Origin: Escallonia rubra
Lineage: Eukaryota; Streptophyta; Magnoliopsida; Escalloniales; Escalloniaceae
Length of the DNA: 64,000 bases
Direction: 5' to 3'
Assembly (NCBI GenBank): GCA_033065855.1
Contig: JAVXUO010000831.1
Location: forward strand, 206,001-270,000
The notes beneath the pieces were generated by a model. It saw only the letters and a list, made by a program, of their open reading frames with translations, had not been told where the DNA came from and did not search any database. Shown in pieces: positions 43,909 to 55,539 of this stretch. Every line of letters begins with the position of its first letter. The first letter of the stretch is position 1. The position numbers and the translations under genes are program-made.

Positions 43909-46284
43909 TGTAATGATCCGCAAATCCGGAGCATTAACACCCCGGACTTCCGAAGCGTTAAAACACTCACTCGAATTCTTGATTCAACAAACAACTTCGA
44001 ATAAGTATCAAAGCTTCTAATCCGTGCAATATCTCAATTTTCTTTTAAATAAATGATCATAAACAAAAAGTCTTAAGCTCACTATAGAATGGCTAAATAG
44101 TGATAACCCATGCAGGGTTCCTAATAAATAAAATAATCATATATAGATCCAACTACTCACTTAGACTCTAAACCCATCCTCAAACAACCTAGTGGTGATC
44201 ATTACATGCAAAATGGAATCAAACGAGAGTGAACTTTTGAGAGCCAGTTAGGTAGATCAAAATTTTAAAAGCTACGATTGCAATGATTTTTTCATATGCA
44301 GTCAAATGAAATTTAAAAGGAATTTAAATAAAATCAAAGTATCTCGATGTAGATATAGGAAAGAGTATCAAATCAATCCCTCAAATCAATAGGCATTTCA
44401 AAACATTTTAGATACAATGAAACAAAAATAGATAACATTGAACATCAGTAGTAAAGATTAACAAAGCCACCCCGACAATGCTCAGATGCAGATACATAGT
44501 ACATATGCATATGTATAAAACTAGTTCACTTAGGTACTAGTTGTAACCCAAATAGAACATATCAACTTTATAACACCCGCTGAATAGACAATTCTTATAA
44601 CGCCTCAGAATTATTATATCATGACAATATTCAGAAGAAGTACACATAATTCAACATGTTATATAATGCTCGAATAAACAAAATGTACGAGCATTAATGA
44701 GAGTTTCAAACGATCGCTTTAAGGTTCAAAGTAGGGTTTCATGGGCAATTCAAAACATTTTTATGACAAAAAATATTGGAGTTTCGTGAAATTCGATAAC
44801 TCAAAATAAAATATACGATGTCAAAATGATGAAATCATGTTTCAGATAGAATTCCTTACCTCTGTCAGAAGCAATGGCAAGCTAAGCTAAGAAATCCTTT
44901 GAATTAACCTAATTGGGCAAATCACTTATCAGAATATACTCTTTTTTTTTTTTTTTTGGTGCTTTTATCAGAATATACTCCTACTTTCGAAATAACGCAA
45001 AACCAAAGCTAGTCTAACATACAGTGAAACCTAGACAAAAAAATCGACACACTTCTCAAGGCTCAATAATGACCCAAAACATAAAATTTAAAGAGTAGTT
45101 CTTACAGTTTTCATAATATCTGAGATCATTAGAAACCGATAAGAAACGACTAAGATAAATCAAGTCAAAGTAGGTTGATTTGCAGTTTCAAGACAACAAC
45201 TTCTGCACTAACTAATAACTTTCAAACTTTATTTTGGTCGAGAAATAGGACTATTCAGACAAAATGTAAAACTAAAAAGTAGAGGACTCATTAAGGAATC
45301 TAGAATGTCTAAAATCATCAAAAACCAATAAGAAATAAAGGAGATAGAAGAAATCGAAGTGGGCTGATTTATAGTGTCAAAAACAGAAAAGTTTGCACTG
45401 ACAAATAATGTTCAAATTCAGTTTTGACCAAGATGCAAAAGGATTCTGAGAAAACCTTAAACTAAAAAGTTGAAGACGACTCTTCAATAATTTCAGAATG
45501 TCTAAGATCATTAAAAACTAAAGAAAAATGAATTAGATAGGGTAAATCGAAATTGGTTGACTTGAATTCACAGAAATATAAGCGTAACAATGTTCATGTC
45601 TGATTTCGGACATTAACTAGTTAGATTTTAGGAAAACTAAAAACTAGAAAGTTGTAGTACACTCTTTGGGGTTTTAAAAAAGTATAGGAACACAGAATTT
45701 GGACAAATTAAAAAGAAGATACGGACTCTTGAATTTCTCTCAAAATTAGTAATAACACATTGCGATTTAGAGTCAATGATATACTTAGGAAAATATCAAG
45801 GACGCAATTAGGATTCTAGAGCACTGATGAGTCCTTTCAAACAATAAAATGACTGAAGAAAAAATTGATACATAGATTTTAGGTAGGGTAAATGCATAGG
45901 AAAACCGTTACCTCAAAGAAGCGACTTTGATCAATCACATCCATATCCTTGAAACCCAAAAGCCTTTTTCTTCTCCTCTATTTCTAAAAAGTAGTTTGTT
46001 AATATAATTATAATATGACTTGAAGTCCTAATAGTTAGTGCAATTATAATACAACTTAAAATCCTCGTTGCTAACACAATCATAATAAAATCTGAATTCC
46101 TAATCCTAGTCCAAGTCAAAATCTCTTTCAATGCCTAACTTAATCACATTAGCCATTAATAATATCAAATACTTATTTTGTTACTAAAGGACCTCCAAAT
46201 AAATTCTTTAAGGTCCATTACTTAATTCAAAGTCATACTACTATTCTAATTAATATTTATTAAAATAAGATATGCGGTGTTACA
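43909..46284 (-). repeat. Left LTR segment of Gypsy-2
   Basis: On minus it opens TGTAACACC after a GTGGGGAGAA polypurine tract (46285-46294; the preceding sequence, complement of AAAAATTTCGTCATTGAAAT, parallels LARD-1) and closes GGATCATTACA. Its distal part resembles the last ~950 bp of the LARD-1 LTR: ACATATGCATATG near 44500 and a CCTTACCTC...AAGCTAAG block near 44855 match complements of 6270 and 5900-5945. Length 2376 bp. Confidence 0.65.
45085..45665. repeat. Tandem repeat in the LTR, ~185-bp unit, 3 copies
   Basis: Units beginning with a (GAATGT)CTGAGATCATTAGAAACC-like phrase start near 45118, 45304 and 45488 and share AAATCGAAGTGGGCTGATTT and AAACTAAAAAGTAGAGGAC variants. The copies are diverged, so the array is older than the 167-bp array at 9 kb. 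LTR promoter regions of plant Gypsy elements often hold such repeats. Confidence 0.8.
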
Positions 46285-46573
46285 TTCTCCCCACATTATA
46301 AAAATTTCGTCATTGAAATTTGGTGTTTATTATTGTTGTTCTTGCTCTTAGTCATGTCCGATCTTAGAAATCCACCGACATATACCTTAAGTGCGTATAT
46401 AGCTAGATCTATTGAAATGATTGGCAACCAATCTAAATACAATTTCAAGCATTTTTTTTTTTCCAAAGTACTTGCAATAAAGGCTTCAAAGTACAAGGTT
46501 GTCTGATATGTATTTAACACAATTCAATCTACCGATAAATGTGATCATAAATATCAATATCCTTAAATTACAA

Positions 46574-46640
46574 GCTCCGATACACTGTAAATGCTATTTC
46601 TACATCTTACCCTATATCATTTATTGTGACACCCTCAACT
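46574..46640 (-). other. LTR end and decayed primer-binding site
   Basis: TGTGACACCC at 46625 (+ strand) is an LTR end on minus. About 35 bases on, 46574-46590 reads on minus TTACAGTGTATCGGAGC, close to the TTACAGTTGGTATCAGAGC junction of LARD-1. Only about 340 bp separate this from the polypurine tract at 46285, so almost the whole element interior is gone. Confidence 0.5.
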
Positions 46641-48390
46641 CAGGTGACATCACCGAACTGAGTTATCGATCATAATCACATTCAAAACTATGTGCTGAAT
46701 AAAAAGCAACTACATCTTCATACTCATACATCATTAATAGACGCTTCAAAATGCATCCTCACAAAAAACAATTCTTACAAACATACATCATACTGCAGCG
46801 GAAGACTTTCAAGTCTTTAAACAACAGGAATGTTTACAACCTAATATACGACTGTAGTCGTAGGACTCTTAACAACCTATCTCGCAACTCAATCTTTATC
46901 CCACCGTTCCTAGCTGGTCTTACCTCACACAACTGATCCCCTTGCTCAACTTTTCTAGCTTGTTTCTTTTTCCTTTCTAGAAGGTTCTCCTTGATTAACC
47001 TTATAATCTACATAATACAACATAAGGAATGAGCGCAAATCGACCAGTAAATACAACACGAGGAGTATCGTGTACAAATGATTCAAGAGACTCGGAGGAA
47101 TAATAATCTTCTCAGCGATAGAAATGAATCAAGAGTTCCAATAAAATTTTGACATCAGCATAATTGTCAAACGATAATTTTTCTTTCATTAGACTGAGCG
47201 GCTTTATGGCACAACAGAACAGCGTTACTGCCACCACCTCCTCATGGACTGGACTGACTGACCATGCAAGTGAAACCAAAATCCAAGGTCGTAAAGATAA
47301 ACATCATTGAAATACAAATCATTAAAATCATCAACATCAAAAGAAAATCAAATGCAATGCACATGGACACGACAGACAGGACTCGACCAGACACGACAGA
47401 CTCTGCTCGAGCGACATTCATCCTCTTTGGCCAGTGATCATAATTCATAGGCCATCCTCCTCATATTGATGTCCTATTTACGGGATGTTCATCTCAGTCT
47501 CAAGTAAATAGAAGAGACACTAACAACAAAGAGAGAACTCATTTAGAGTGCTTTCCCTACCCACATTACATCCAAGCAACAAGACTTATCAACGGGGTGT
47601 ACTAAGGTGAAATTTATTCCACCTTATGTCCTCAACAACACAGCTCAACGTGATCAGAAGATCAACCGGTGGTCAGACCTAACAACAAGAGTTCAACGTA
47701 ACATCATCACCAGGGTGGACTTGGGAAAAATTTGCCGCAAGCCCTCAACAACGTTCTTATATAAGAGACACGTCGGTTATCAATAAATGCCGATATTTCA
47801 CAACTACAACGCAATGATCTCTACAACATCATCATCAACGATAGGGCGGACTCGGGAGAAGTTTGCCACAAGTCCTCAATGGTGCTCTCAAAGAGAAGAG
47901 ATATCAGAACACGCATCAACCTCATTAAATTCTATCAACAGGGCGGACTAAGGAAATTATTCTACCTTAAGTCCTCAACAGCACAATTCAAATATATGTA
48001 TACTGATCACAATGACTATCGGTGACAACTCATAACAACAAGAGTCCAACATAAACGTCATCAACATGATATGTTAATTGAAACAATGAATTAGCATAAT
48101 AGAACCACATTGACCTTACATGATTGGCTTATAGCCGAATCAACTAGTAATCTTTGATCGCAACAAGCTGCATCACCTAGTCAATAATACCCTGCTCGTT
48201 AGATATTATTTAACATATGCACACTCCTTATTCTATCCTTTCCCATTTAACCGCTCATAGCGTTTTATGACAACTTGTTACTACGATCCGATAACCAGAT
48301 CCTTAACTTAGCTTACCAACGCATTAGCAATAGCCCCTTTTATTATTTCAACGTATTAACACCATTCCTTACTTTCCACCACTCAGAACG
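46625..48390 (-). repeat. LTR segment with spaced repeats
   Basis: Non-coding. Four degenerate units with AGGGCGGACTCGGGAGAAGT or GGGGTGTACTAAGGTG-type starts and ...TCCTCAACA ends occur at about 47592, 47708, 47841 and 47937. TACTGCAGCGGAAGAC at about 46790 is a phrase often seen near Gypsy LTR ends. No gene recognised. Confidence 0.5.
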
Positions 48391-48399
48391 CTGAATTAC

Positions 48400-49340
48400 G
48401 CATGTTTCCCAAAATTTGGCGCCAACGTGGCAAATTACCAAAATACCCTCTAATGGCTGCTACACCACCAACACCCCAAAATCGATTTAAAACTACTTTT
48501 TAGATGTAATACATCAATTATATACCAAATAGTCTCTCAGAAAATTTTAAAGGGAAGGCATTTACCCCAAGGGAAAATTTACCAAACACCCCCAACATAT
48601 GTAAAATATCCCCTGGCAGCCATTGGCCCAACAAACATCTCAGAACTACTTTAAAATAAAATTCCAGGTGTCTTACGCCCCTTCCCGAACTAAAATTTAT
48701 CGAAAACATTACCAAATTTACCCCTGCCGAGCGGCAAATTACCGAAATGTCCATGGGGTTCACTATTACCCCACCACCCCAAATCAGCTTCAAAATAACC
48801 TTTCAGATGATTTACAACCTTTTCAGACTAAAAATTCCTTGGAAATCTGTACATGGAAAATTACCAAAATACCTTTCCCCGGGTGACAAATTACCAAAAT
48901 GCTCCCTTAGGGTTCCCGGCACCAAGAAAATCTCAAAAGCACTTTAAAACACTATTTATAGCCTCCTAGAGTCATTCTTAAGCTAAAACATATTTTAGAA
49001 ATTTTTTGTTCAAAAATTCCGAACCGGTGTTCGGACCGAGCGCTTAAAAGCCTGTTCGGCTAAAAACAGCAAACAATTTCGGAAGAACTCAAAATCTTGG
49101 AAAATGAAACTTCTCAACATCTTATGACTCTCATAAAATTTTCACGCGAAACCATGCTCGTTTAATATTTTAAATTTTACTGTAAAGTTCCAAAATTCTC
49201 ACATCGGTTAACCCCCTTCCTGATCTCGGAAAAATCTGAAACTTTTCCACAATGTGGATCTCCCAAAACTAACTAGGGTCTATTTTTTTAACTTTGGCTA
49301 AATCTGATCCTAACTATTTAAAAAAAAATAGAATTCTAAA
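48400..49340. repeat. Copy of the 12.4-13.6 kb repeat block
   Basis: Shares CAAATTACCGAAATG, GAACCGGTGTTCGGACCGAG, CGCTTAAAAGCCTGTTCGGC and TCACATCGGTTAACCCC with the block upstream of the FAR1 transposase, in the same orientation. Divergence is clearly higher than between the two copies at 12-13 kb. Here it lies within Gypsy-2, next to the CA-rich tract. Confidence 0.75.
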
Positions 49341-49364
49341 CTGATTAGTTAATTTCCACCTTTA

Positions 49365-50030
49365 GTGACAAAAACAGTCACTGTTCACATCACAACACAC
49401 ACTACCTCACCTAAACTGCACACACATTTCATCTTGTCCATTTTTCTACTGAAGTACAACCTGGTACACACCCACCCTACTCACGAATCTATATTTGCAA
49501 AGCCATTCCACTCACTAATATGTTGCTTATACACTATATCACTTACAACCATTCATCCACACACAATCAAACATGATTTAAGCACACAACCCATCACCGT
49601 GACGCTGCTGCAGTCGCGGCAGTGTGCTTCATGCACCCACACACTGCATCCCACACACAGTACACCCCACCCTTCACACTTTAACTCATGGAACATTCAC
49701 CCCTACACAATATATATACACCATTATACCAAAATCACGCCTAAATTCACACACCCGAGACCCATTTACAGTGATCACACTGTAACCCACTTTGTGGTTC
49801 TTCGTTCCCTTCCTTTGCTGAGCTCCAACCATACACGTTAACCTTGAATTCTCATAAAAACCTCCAATATCACACCTCACTTACCATTACCCCTACCAGC
49901 ACACTTATATAGGCACAAACTCACACTGTCATACTCACATGAGTTTATATATACACATATTATATTACCAACCCACATGCTATAGTCACAGAGAATGCGC
50001 AGCACACGCTATAACTCAACTATACCCTAG
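49365..50030. repeat. CA-rich tract of the Gypsy-2 LTR
   Basis: CACACA-rich sequence (TG-rich on the element's own strand), the counterpart of 3903-5000 in LARD-1. The 158-codon frame at 49365-49841 is rich in Thr, His, Ser and Pro and is a low-complexity artefact. Copia-2 inserted at the edge of this tract. Confidence 0.75.
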
Positions 50031-50034
50031 AATC

Positions 50035-50506
50035 TGTTAGAATTCAAACCCTCATTAAATGAGTTGCAAAATTTGACTTAGAAGAAGATAAGGAGGCTGC
50101 CAAACCGACTTGGAGAAAATTGGATAAACCTCCACATGGTCAAAATGTGAAGCATAGAAGAGCTGAAAAAAAGAGCTTCATGATGAAGCCTTGCTGATAA
50201 CCGACTCAAAGAAATTGAAGAGAGGCTGCCAACTGTGGAGAAGAAGATAAGGAGTTGGATTTGTTGACTTCAATGCATGGCTTAAGTCGGTTAAGAAGGT
50301 TGGAGAAGATGAAGCTGCCGACCTAGTGTTTCTATATATGAAGGAGTCTTGTAAGTTAAAAAGATTGTGAGAGAATTAGAGAGTAGTTAGATGATGTATT
50401 AAAAGAGAGTGAGTTTGAGAGAAAAACAAGCAGCAGCTTGTGTGTGAGAAAATACACCGCCGTTGTTCGTATTATAATTTCTTGTGATCCTACTACGCTT
50501 CCAACA
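50035..50506 (+). repeat. 5' LTR of Copia-2
   Basis: 472 bp, TGTT...AACA. The 3' end is followed by AG and then the initiator-Met primer site. Identical to the 3' LTR over the first ~200 bp by eye. Confidence 0.93.
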
Positions 50507-50557
50507 AGTGGTATCAGAGCCGGCAGGATCGATTCTACGTCACAAGAAGGTGAAGAG

Positions 50558-51192
50558 ATGGCGAATATAATTCAGCTGCAGATCCCAAAATTGACAAAGA
50601 CGAACTATGGGAATTGGAGTATCCAAATGAAGGTTCTCCTCGGATCGCAAGAGTTATGGGAAATCGTTGAAGACGGATACACCGAACCCGCAGATGTGGC
50701 GGCCGAAGCAGCTTTATCGAACGCCCAGAAGACGGCGTTAAGAGAATCGCGCAAGAAGGATAAGAAGGCCTTGTTCTTAATTTTTCAAGGAGTTGATGAA
50801 TCAACCTTTGAAAAAATATCAGACGCAAAGACATCGAAGGATGCGTGGGAGATTCTGCAGAAATCTCTACAAGGAGTCAAAAGGCTAAAAAGGTACGTCT
50901 TCAATCTTTAAGAGTTGAATTTGAGACATTAAAAATGCTAAGTTCAAAAAATATCAGTGATTATGTTACTCGTTTGAAAACGGTGGCAAAGGAGATGAAA
51001 AGAAATTGAGAAACTCTAGATGAGGTTAGAGTAATGGAAAAACTCTTACGTTCTTTGACTCGAAAATTTGATTATGTTGTTACTGCAATTGAAGAGTCGA
51101 AAGATTTGTCTCAAATTTCTATTGACGAGCTTGTGGGTTCTCTTCAAGCTCACGAGCAAAGAATGAACCAAAATGAAATTAGTGGAAATTAG
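50558..51192 (+). pseudogene. Copia-2 gag, broken
   Basis: Starts at the ATG of MANIIQLQIPKLTKTNYGNW, a typical Copia gag opening (UBN2 family), and runs through LGSQELWEIVEDGY and SKDAWEILQKSLQG. The frame changes near 50880; the continuation ([55 protein letters not shown]) is in the pol frame and is cut by TGA at 51007-51009 and TAG at 51190-51192. Particle formation from this copy is unlikely. Confidence 0.87.
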
Positions 51193-53181
51193 GAGCAAGC
51201 TTTGCAAAGCAAATTAAATTTAGGTGAAAAGCAAGCTAGGAGCAGCTACGCACGTGGTAGAGGAGATCGTGGTGGTTTTAGAGGTGGACGTGGTGCACGT
51301 AGTGGACGCGGTGCACGAGGACATGGTAGACAATCTTTTGAAAGAGGCGAGACAAATGATGATTATCAAGCATATAGTCGTGGTCGAGGCTTTAGAAGCA
51401 GAGGTAGAGGCGGATTTCAACAACGAGGTGAAAAATCTCAGTTGAAATGTTATAGTTGCAACAAATATAGTCATTTTAGTTACGAGTGCAGATCAACTCC
51501 TAAAATGGAGGAAAGAAATAATTTTGCACCAGCTGAAGAGAAAAATGTGGAAGATGCTATTTTTCTTACTTACAGAGGAAATGAAAAGTGCAGGAAAAAT
51601 GTCTGGTATCTCGATACAGGTGCTAGCAACCATATGTGTGGCCGAAAGGAGCTGTTCACAGATTTGGACGAGACTATCAAAGGAGAAGTTACTTTCGGAG
51701 ACTCGTCCAAGATTCTGGTGAAAGGCAAAGGTAAACTTATGATTACTTTAAAGAATGGAGATAGAAAATTTATATCAGATGTTTATTATGTACCTGCCTT
51801 AAAGAGTAATATTATCAGTCTGGGTCAGCTCTTAGAAAAAGGGTATGACATACACATGAAAGACAGTGCACTTGTTATCAGAAATAGAGATAAAGAATTA
51901 ATTGCCAAAGTTGAAATGACGAAGAATCGTCTTTTCACACTTGATATCCGATCTGAAATGATGAGATGCATGAAGTCTGTCATTAAAGATGATTTGTGGT
52001 TATGGCATTTAAGATTCGGTCATCTTGGTTTTTCTAGCCTAAAGTTGTTATCGAGAACAAAGACGGTGAATGGTTTGCCAGAAATTCATGAACCTCATCA
52101 GTTGTGTGAAGCTTGTGTTAAAGGAAAACAACACAGACAAAGTTTTGAATTTGGAAAATCCTGGAGAGCCAAAAGGCCACTAGAGATTGTGCACTCGGAT
52201 ATAACTGGTCCATTTGATATTTCATCACTTGGCGGAAACAGGTACTACCTTACTTTTATTGATGATTTTAGTAGAAAGAGTTGGGTGTATATTCTTAAAG
52301 AAAAATCGGAAGCCCTTGATAAATTCAAGGAATTCAAAGCAATGGCTGAAAAACAAAGTGGACAGTATATGAAGATACTCAGGTCTGACAGAGGAGGTGA
52401 ATACACCTCGAAGTTATTTGAAGATTACTGTAAAAAGCACGGAATTATTCATCAGTTGACAGCCTCTTATACGCCACAACAAAATGGTGTTGCAGAAAGA
52501 AAGAATCGCACGATTCTTGATATGGCAAGAAGCATGGTGAATGGGAAGCACCTACCAAGAACGTTTTGGGCTGAAGCCGTTCAATGTGCAGTTTATTTGC
52601 TAAATCGATGTCCAACAAAAAGTGTAAAGTTCAAGACGCCAAATGAAGCATGGAGTGGTAGCAAGCCAAAAGTTGAGCATCTTAGAATTTTTGGGTGTAT
52701 TGTATATGCCCATATTCCTGACCAAAAGAGAAAGAAGTTAGATGATAAAGGAGAAAAGTGCATCTTTATCGGCTACGATAAAAGGAGTAAGGCGTATCGA
52801 TTATATAATCCTCTCACCAAGAAAGTTATTATCTCACGTGATGTTGAGTTTGACGAAGCAGATTATTGGAAATGGAGCAAAGAAGAAAAGAAAGTTCAAG
52901 GGCTGTTTTTTTATGATGCTGATGACGACGACGAAGACGACTTAAACGTGCAAGATGAGCACGGTGATGATCAGACTCCTCCACAAAGTCCTATTCCAAG
53001 AACGCCTGCATCAACACCTTCATCATCTAGTAGTGGCAGCAGCAGCAGCAATTTAGGGGGAGCACCTATGAAAATGCGAAGTCTAAATGACATTTATGAT
53101 GTTGCGGAACCTGTTCAGGCAACATTTGATTATTCACTATTTTGTTTAACGGCAGAGTGTGATCCCGTGATGTACGAATAA
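51193..53181 (+). CDS. Copia-2 gag C-terminus, protease and integrase
   Basis: A long uninterrupted frame (about 660 codons). It opens with an RG-rich basic segment and the zinc knuckle [14 protein letters not shown], then the protease [13 protein letters not shown]. Integrase follows: HH-CC ([26 protein letters not shown]), then the catalytic motifs [16 protein letters not shown] and [13 protein letters not shown], all three acidic residues kept. The tail has [20 protein letters not shown], an acidic DDDDEDD stretch and a Ser/Pro-rich linker. It ends at TAA right where RT should begin (EE-AIEDNKW in relatives). There is no in-frame Met at the start; it would have been made by processing of a gag-pol protein. 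Confidence 0.9.
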   Translation, partial: EQALQSKLNLGEKQARSSYARGRGDRGGFRGGRGARSGRGARGHGRQSFERGETNDDYQAYSRGRGFRSRGRGGFQQRGEKSQLKCYSCNKYSHFSYECRSTPKMEERNNFAPAEEKNVEDAIFLTYRGNEKCRKNVWYLDTGASNHMCGRKELFTDLDETIKGEVTFGDSSKILVKGKGKLMITLKNGDRKFISDVYYVPALKSNIISLGQLLEKGYDIHMKDSALVIRNRDKELIAKVEMTKNRLFTLDIRSEMMRCMKSVIKDDLWLWHLRFGHLGFSSLKLLSRTKTVNGLPEIHEPHQLCEACVKGKQHRQSFEFGKSWRAKRPLEIVHSDITGPFDISSLGGNRYYLTFIDDFSRKSWVYILKEKSEALDKFKEFKAMAEKQSGQYMKILRSDRGGEYTSKLFEDYCKKHGIIHQLTASYTPQQNGVAERKNRTILDMARSMVNGKHLPRTFWAEAVQCAVYLLNRCPTKSVKFKTPNEAWSGSKPKVEHLRIFGCIVYAHIPDQKRKKLDDKGEKCIFIGYDKRSKAYRLYNPLTKKVIISRDVEFDEADYWKWSKEEKKVQGLFFYDADDDDEDDLNVQDEHGDDQTPPQSPIPRTPASTPSSSSSGSSSSNLGGAPMKMRSLNDIYDVAEPVQATFDYSLFCLTAECDPVMYE

Positions 53182-53314
53182 GCTATTGAAGATAATAAGT
53201 GGAAGGAAACCGAGTATACAGCCGCAGCAGCGTGCACGTGTCAAGCATTAAAGACTAAAGTATTTCACAAATTCAAAGAAAAACTTGGCATACAAATTCA
53301 GGTTTGAGGAGGAG
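53182..53314 (+). pseudogene. Copia-2 RT/RNase H deletion scar
   Basis: After the TAA the same frame reads AIEDNKWKETEYTAAAACTC, then QALKTKVFHKFKEKLG and a stop. The first words are the start of RT; TEYTAAAACTCQAL corresponds to the TEAEYIAA motif of RNase H; FHKFKEKLG is the polyprotein end. About 1.5-2 kb present in autonomous relatives is therefore missing, by at least two deletions. Confidence 0.8.
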
Positions 53315-53783
53315 TGTTAGAATTCAAACCCTCATTAAATGAGTTGCAAAATTTGACTTAGAAGAAGATAAGGAGGCTGCCAAACCGACTTGGAGAAAAT
53401 TGGATAAACCTCCACATGGTCAAAATGTGAAGCATAGAAGAGCTGAAAAAAAGAGCTTCATGATGAAGCCTTGCTGATAACCGACTCAAAGAAATTGAAG
53501 AGAGGCTGCCAACTGTGGAGAATAAATAAGGAGTTGGATTTGTTGACTTCAATGCATGGCTTAAGTCGGTTAAGAAGGTTGGAGAAGATGAAGCTGCCGA
53601 CCTAGTGTTTCTATATATGAAGGAGTCTTGTAAGTTAAAAAGATTGTGAGAGAATTAGAGAGTAGTTAGATGATGTATTAAAAGAGAGAGTTTGAGAGAA
53701 AAACAAGCAGCAGCTTGTGTGTGAGAAAATACACCACCGTTGTTCGTATTATAATTTCTTGTGATCCCGCTACGCTTCCAACA
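53315..53783 (+). repeat. 3' LTR of Copia-2
   Basis: 469 bp, preceded by the polypurine tract at 53305-53314. Three bases shorter than the 5' LTR through small deletions. Confidence 0.93.
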
Positions 53784-54575
53784 AGTCACACATTGATATG
53801 CGAAAATAAGGTTAGGAGCTTTACCGCTCCAAGCTTCTTCGTTTCTCTAATTTTCTTTCCATAGCCGAGCTTCTTTTTCCTCTTTCTTTCCTTTGCTCTG
53901 TTTTTCTTTTCAGTTACTGCTACTCTTCTCTCTTGTTTTTATTTTTCTTCATCCGAATTACTTTCCTTTGTTCCCATCTAATTCCCTTTCCCTTATCTAA
54001 TTCATTAGTTAAACATTAAATTGTATTAGTCATTCTGAAGCTAAGCAGGAGGTGGCATTCTCAAATTAATATCCTCTGGACATTTGACACCTAAGTGCAA
54101 CTTTACAAAATGGTACTTTAGCCCCCAAAGTTTTGAAATTGCATTTTGACCCCTCGACTTTGGAAAATTATAATTTTGAGCCCAAAATCACCCTAACCGC
54201 TCCTTTAGTGCCCTAACACCCCATTATCATCGGAATGATACTACTTAATAAAAATATGTATCCCGTTCACCATATTTTTTCAAAATTACATTTTTTGCCC
54301 CCTTAATTTTTCAAAACTACATTTTAACCCCTAAGGCCACACTAACCCCTTCTTTAGCTCTCTAACACTTAGTTATCACCCACGTAATGCTACTTAATAA
54401 AAAAATAGCCCCCTTTAATTAATCTAATTCACCGCTAGATTAATTTTTTATATTTTCAGGGTATCACATTTATATCGTTAAATCGTCGCTAAACAATAAA
54501 GTTTCACCGAACAAGCAACAATCACTAAATTCAAGTAAATTATCCTAAACCCAATTTGAGATCTGGGGCATTACA
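53784..54575 (-). repeat. Right LTR start of Gypsy-2
   Basis: On minus it begins TGTAATGCCCCAGATCTC at 54575 and contains TTTAGCGACGATTTAACG, similar to the TTTAGCGA block near the start of the LARD-1 LTR. It resumes the CA-rich tract interrupted by Copia-2 (CACACATTGATATGCG at 53787). No gene. Confidence 0.7.
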
Positions 54576-55480
54576 TCCGGCATGAGGTTTCACCTTTCGC
54601 AAAGTAGGAAACTCCTCCGGGGCACTACCTCGGCCCGTCAAGTAAGCGACTCCTCCGGGACACTACCTTGGCGCGCTTCGACACAAAGAGTCACCTGCAG
54701 GATAGGCTCGCTCTCTAAGACATTGTCTCCATCAGGGAGCTCTAACTCCCCTACTCCTTTGAGACATTACCTCGGCCCGTCGGGTAGGCAACTTCTCTGA
54801 AACACTATGTTGGCACGCTCCTAGTATTTCGGCACAAGGACTTACCTACGGCTCTAAGACACTATCTCTACCAAAGAGCTCCAAGTGCTCTGGCATGAAG
54901 ACCACCCTTCCGCCAGGTAGGCGACTCCTTCGAGACACTGCCTCAGCGCGTTGGGCAGGCGAAACCTTCTGGACACTACCTCGGCCCGTCAGGTAATCAA
55001 CTCTTCCCAAACACTACCTTGGCGCGCTCCGTGTGCGTCGGAAAAAGGACTTACTTGCGGGATAGACTTGCTTTCTGAGACACTATCTCTGCCAAGGTGA
55101 CTGCGTGACTAGTCAACAAGCTTCGACGCTGAGGGCTTTTTATGGCACCCTTAGGGACTATGACCCCCGAGTTTCTTCGAGAGGGGAGCAGGTCTCCGAG
55201 GGCATCGCGCCTAGTCTTCTTGGCAGTTGGGTGTCGGGCCTTCCCCATTGCTATCAAGTCCTCGACATCTCTCTACGCTCTGTGGGACTCCGTAAGGGCT
55301 TTGGATTAGTGGCTAGATCAAGGGGACTCTCCGGCCACACCGGCGCTGTGTGGGCCAGTCTTTTTAGATAGACCAAACGACGCTGTGAGAGGTAGGCTAG
55401 GCTGTGAGAGGTAGGTTGGGTGAATCTGCGATCCAACAGTCCACAGAGCACTGACACCTGTGGCCCCATCAGTGACGTGG
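54576..55480. repeat. GC-rich degenerate repeats, right part of the inserted unit
   Basis: Phrases of the type CTCGGCCCGTCAAGTAAGCG...CTCCTCCGGGACACTACC recur at about 54630, 54773, 54911 and 54982. GAGGTAGGCTAGGCTGTGA is doubled at about 55388-55415. Open frames on both strands here (for example 55105-55371) are not supported by any domain. Confidence 0.75.
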
Positions 55481-55531
55481 CACTCCCGTGGAGAACCAAG
55501 TTTTGGTTGATGACATCATCATCTCAACTTC

Positions 55532-55539
55532 TATAAATA
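55532..55539 (+). promoter_or_regulatory. Possible TATA box
   Basis: TATAAATA in the context CTTCTATAAATAGCGGG, followed by pyrimidine-rich sequence with ACTTTC and TCACTTTCTCACTC. This is the look of an LTR or plant promoter start region and supports the idea that the inserted unit is LTR-like and plus-oriented. No other promoter evidence. Confidence 0.4.

Larger units (their letters stand above)
50035..53783 (+). mobile_element. Copia-2, RT-deleted Copia retrotransposon
   Basis: 3749 bp with LTRs 50035-50506 and 53315-53783. It begins TGTTAGAATTC, ends TTCCAACA, and has the primer site TGGTATCAGAGC at 50509-50520 and polypurine TTGAGGAGGAG before the 3' LTR. LTRs differ by roughly five to seven small changes (for example AAGAAGATAAGG/AATAAATAAGG, a 2-bp indel, ACCGCC/ACCACC). 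Gag-protease-integrase are present; RT and RNase H are almost wholly deleted, so it depends on other elements. The 5-bp flanks (GAATC, AGTCA) do not match, so no target duplication is visible. Confidence 0.93.
43909..54575 (-). mobile_element. Gypsy-2: LARD-like Gypsy element, hybrid interior
   Basis: Outer ends are TGTAATG (43909) and CATTACA (54575), with TCCGG on both sides (43904-43908, 54576-54580). Removing the element joins CCAAGTGCTCCGG to CATGAGG, which matches the nearby CCAAGTGCTCTGGCATGAAG (54881-54900), so the boundaries are well supported. On minus it has a CA/TG-rich LTR tract like LARD-1. A polypurine tract with TGTAACACC lies at 46284-46294, and an LTR-end-like TGTGACACCC (+ strand) at 46625 with a decayed primer site beyond it. 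The inner LTR edges do not match the outer ones, so the interior is recombined or contains a second element. Copia-2 lies inside. Confidence 0.75.

Noticed and set aside
43444..44004. Four overlapping Cys/Pro/His-rich frames
   Set aside because: GC-rich tandem repeats of the inserted unit; frames run into the Gypsy-2 end.
49365..49841. 158-codon frame rich in Thr and His
   Set aside because: CA-rich simple sequence of the LTR, equivalent to the TG tract of LARD-1 read on the other strand.
55105..55499. Frames on both strands near 55.1-55.5 kb
   Set aside because: Degenerate GC-rich repeats; no recognisable domain.
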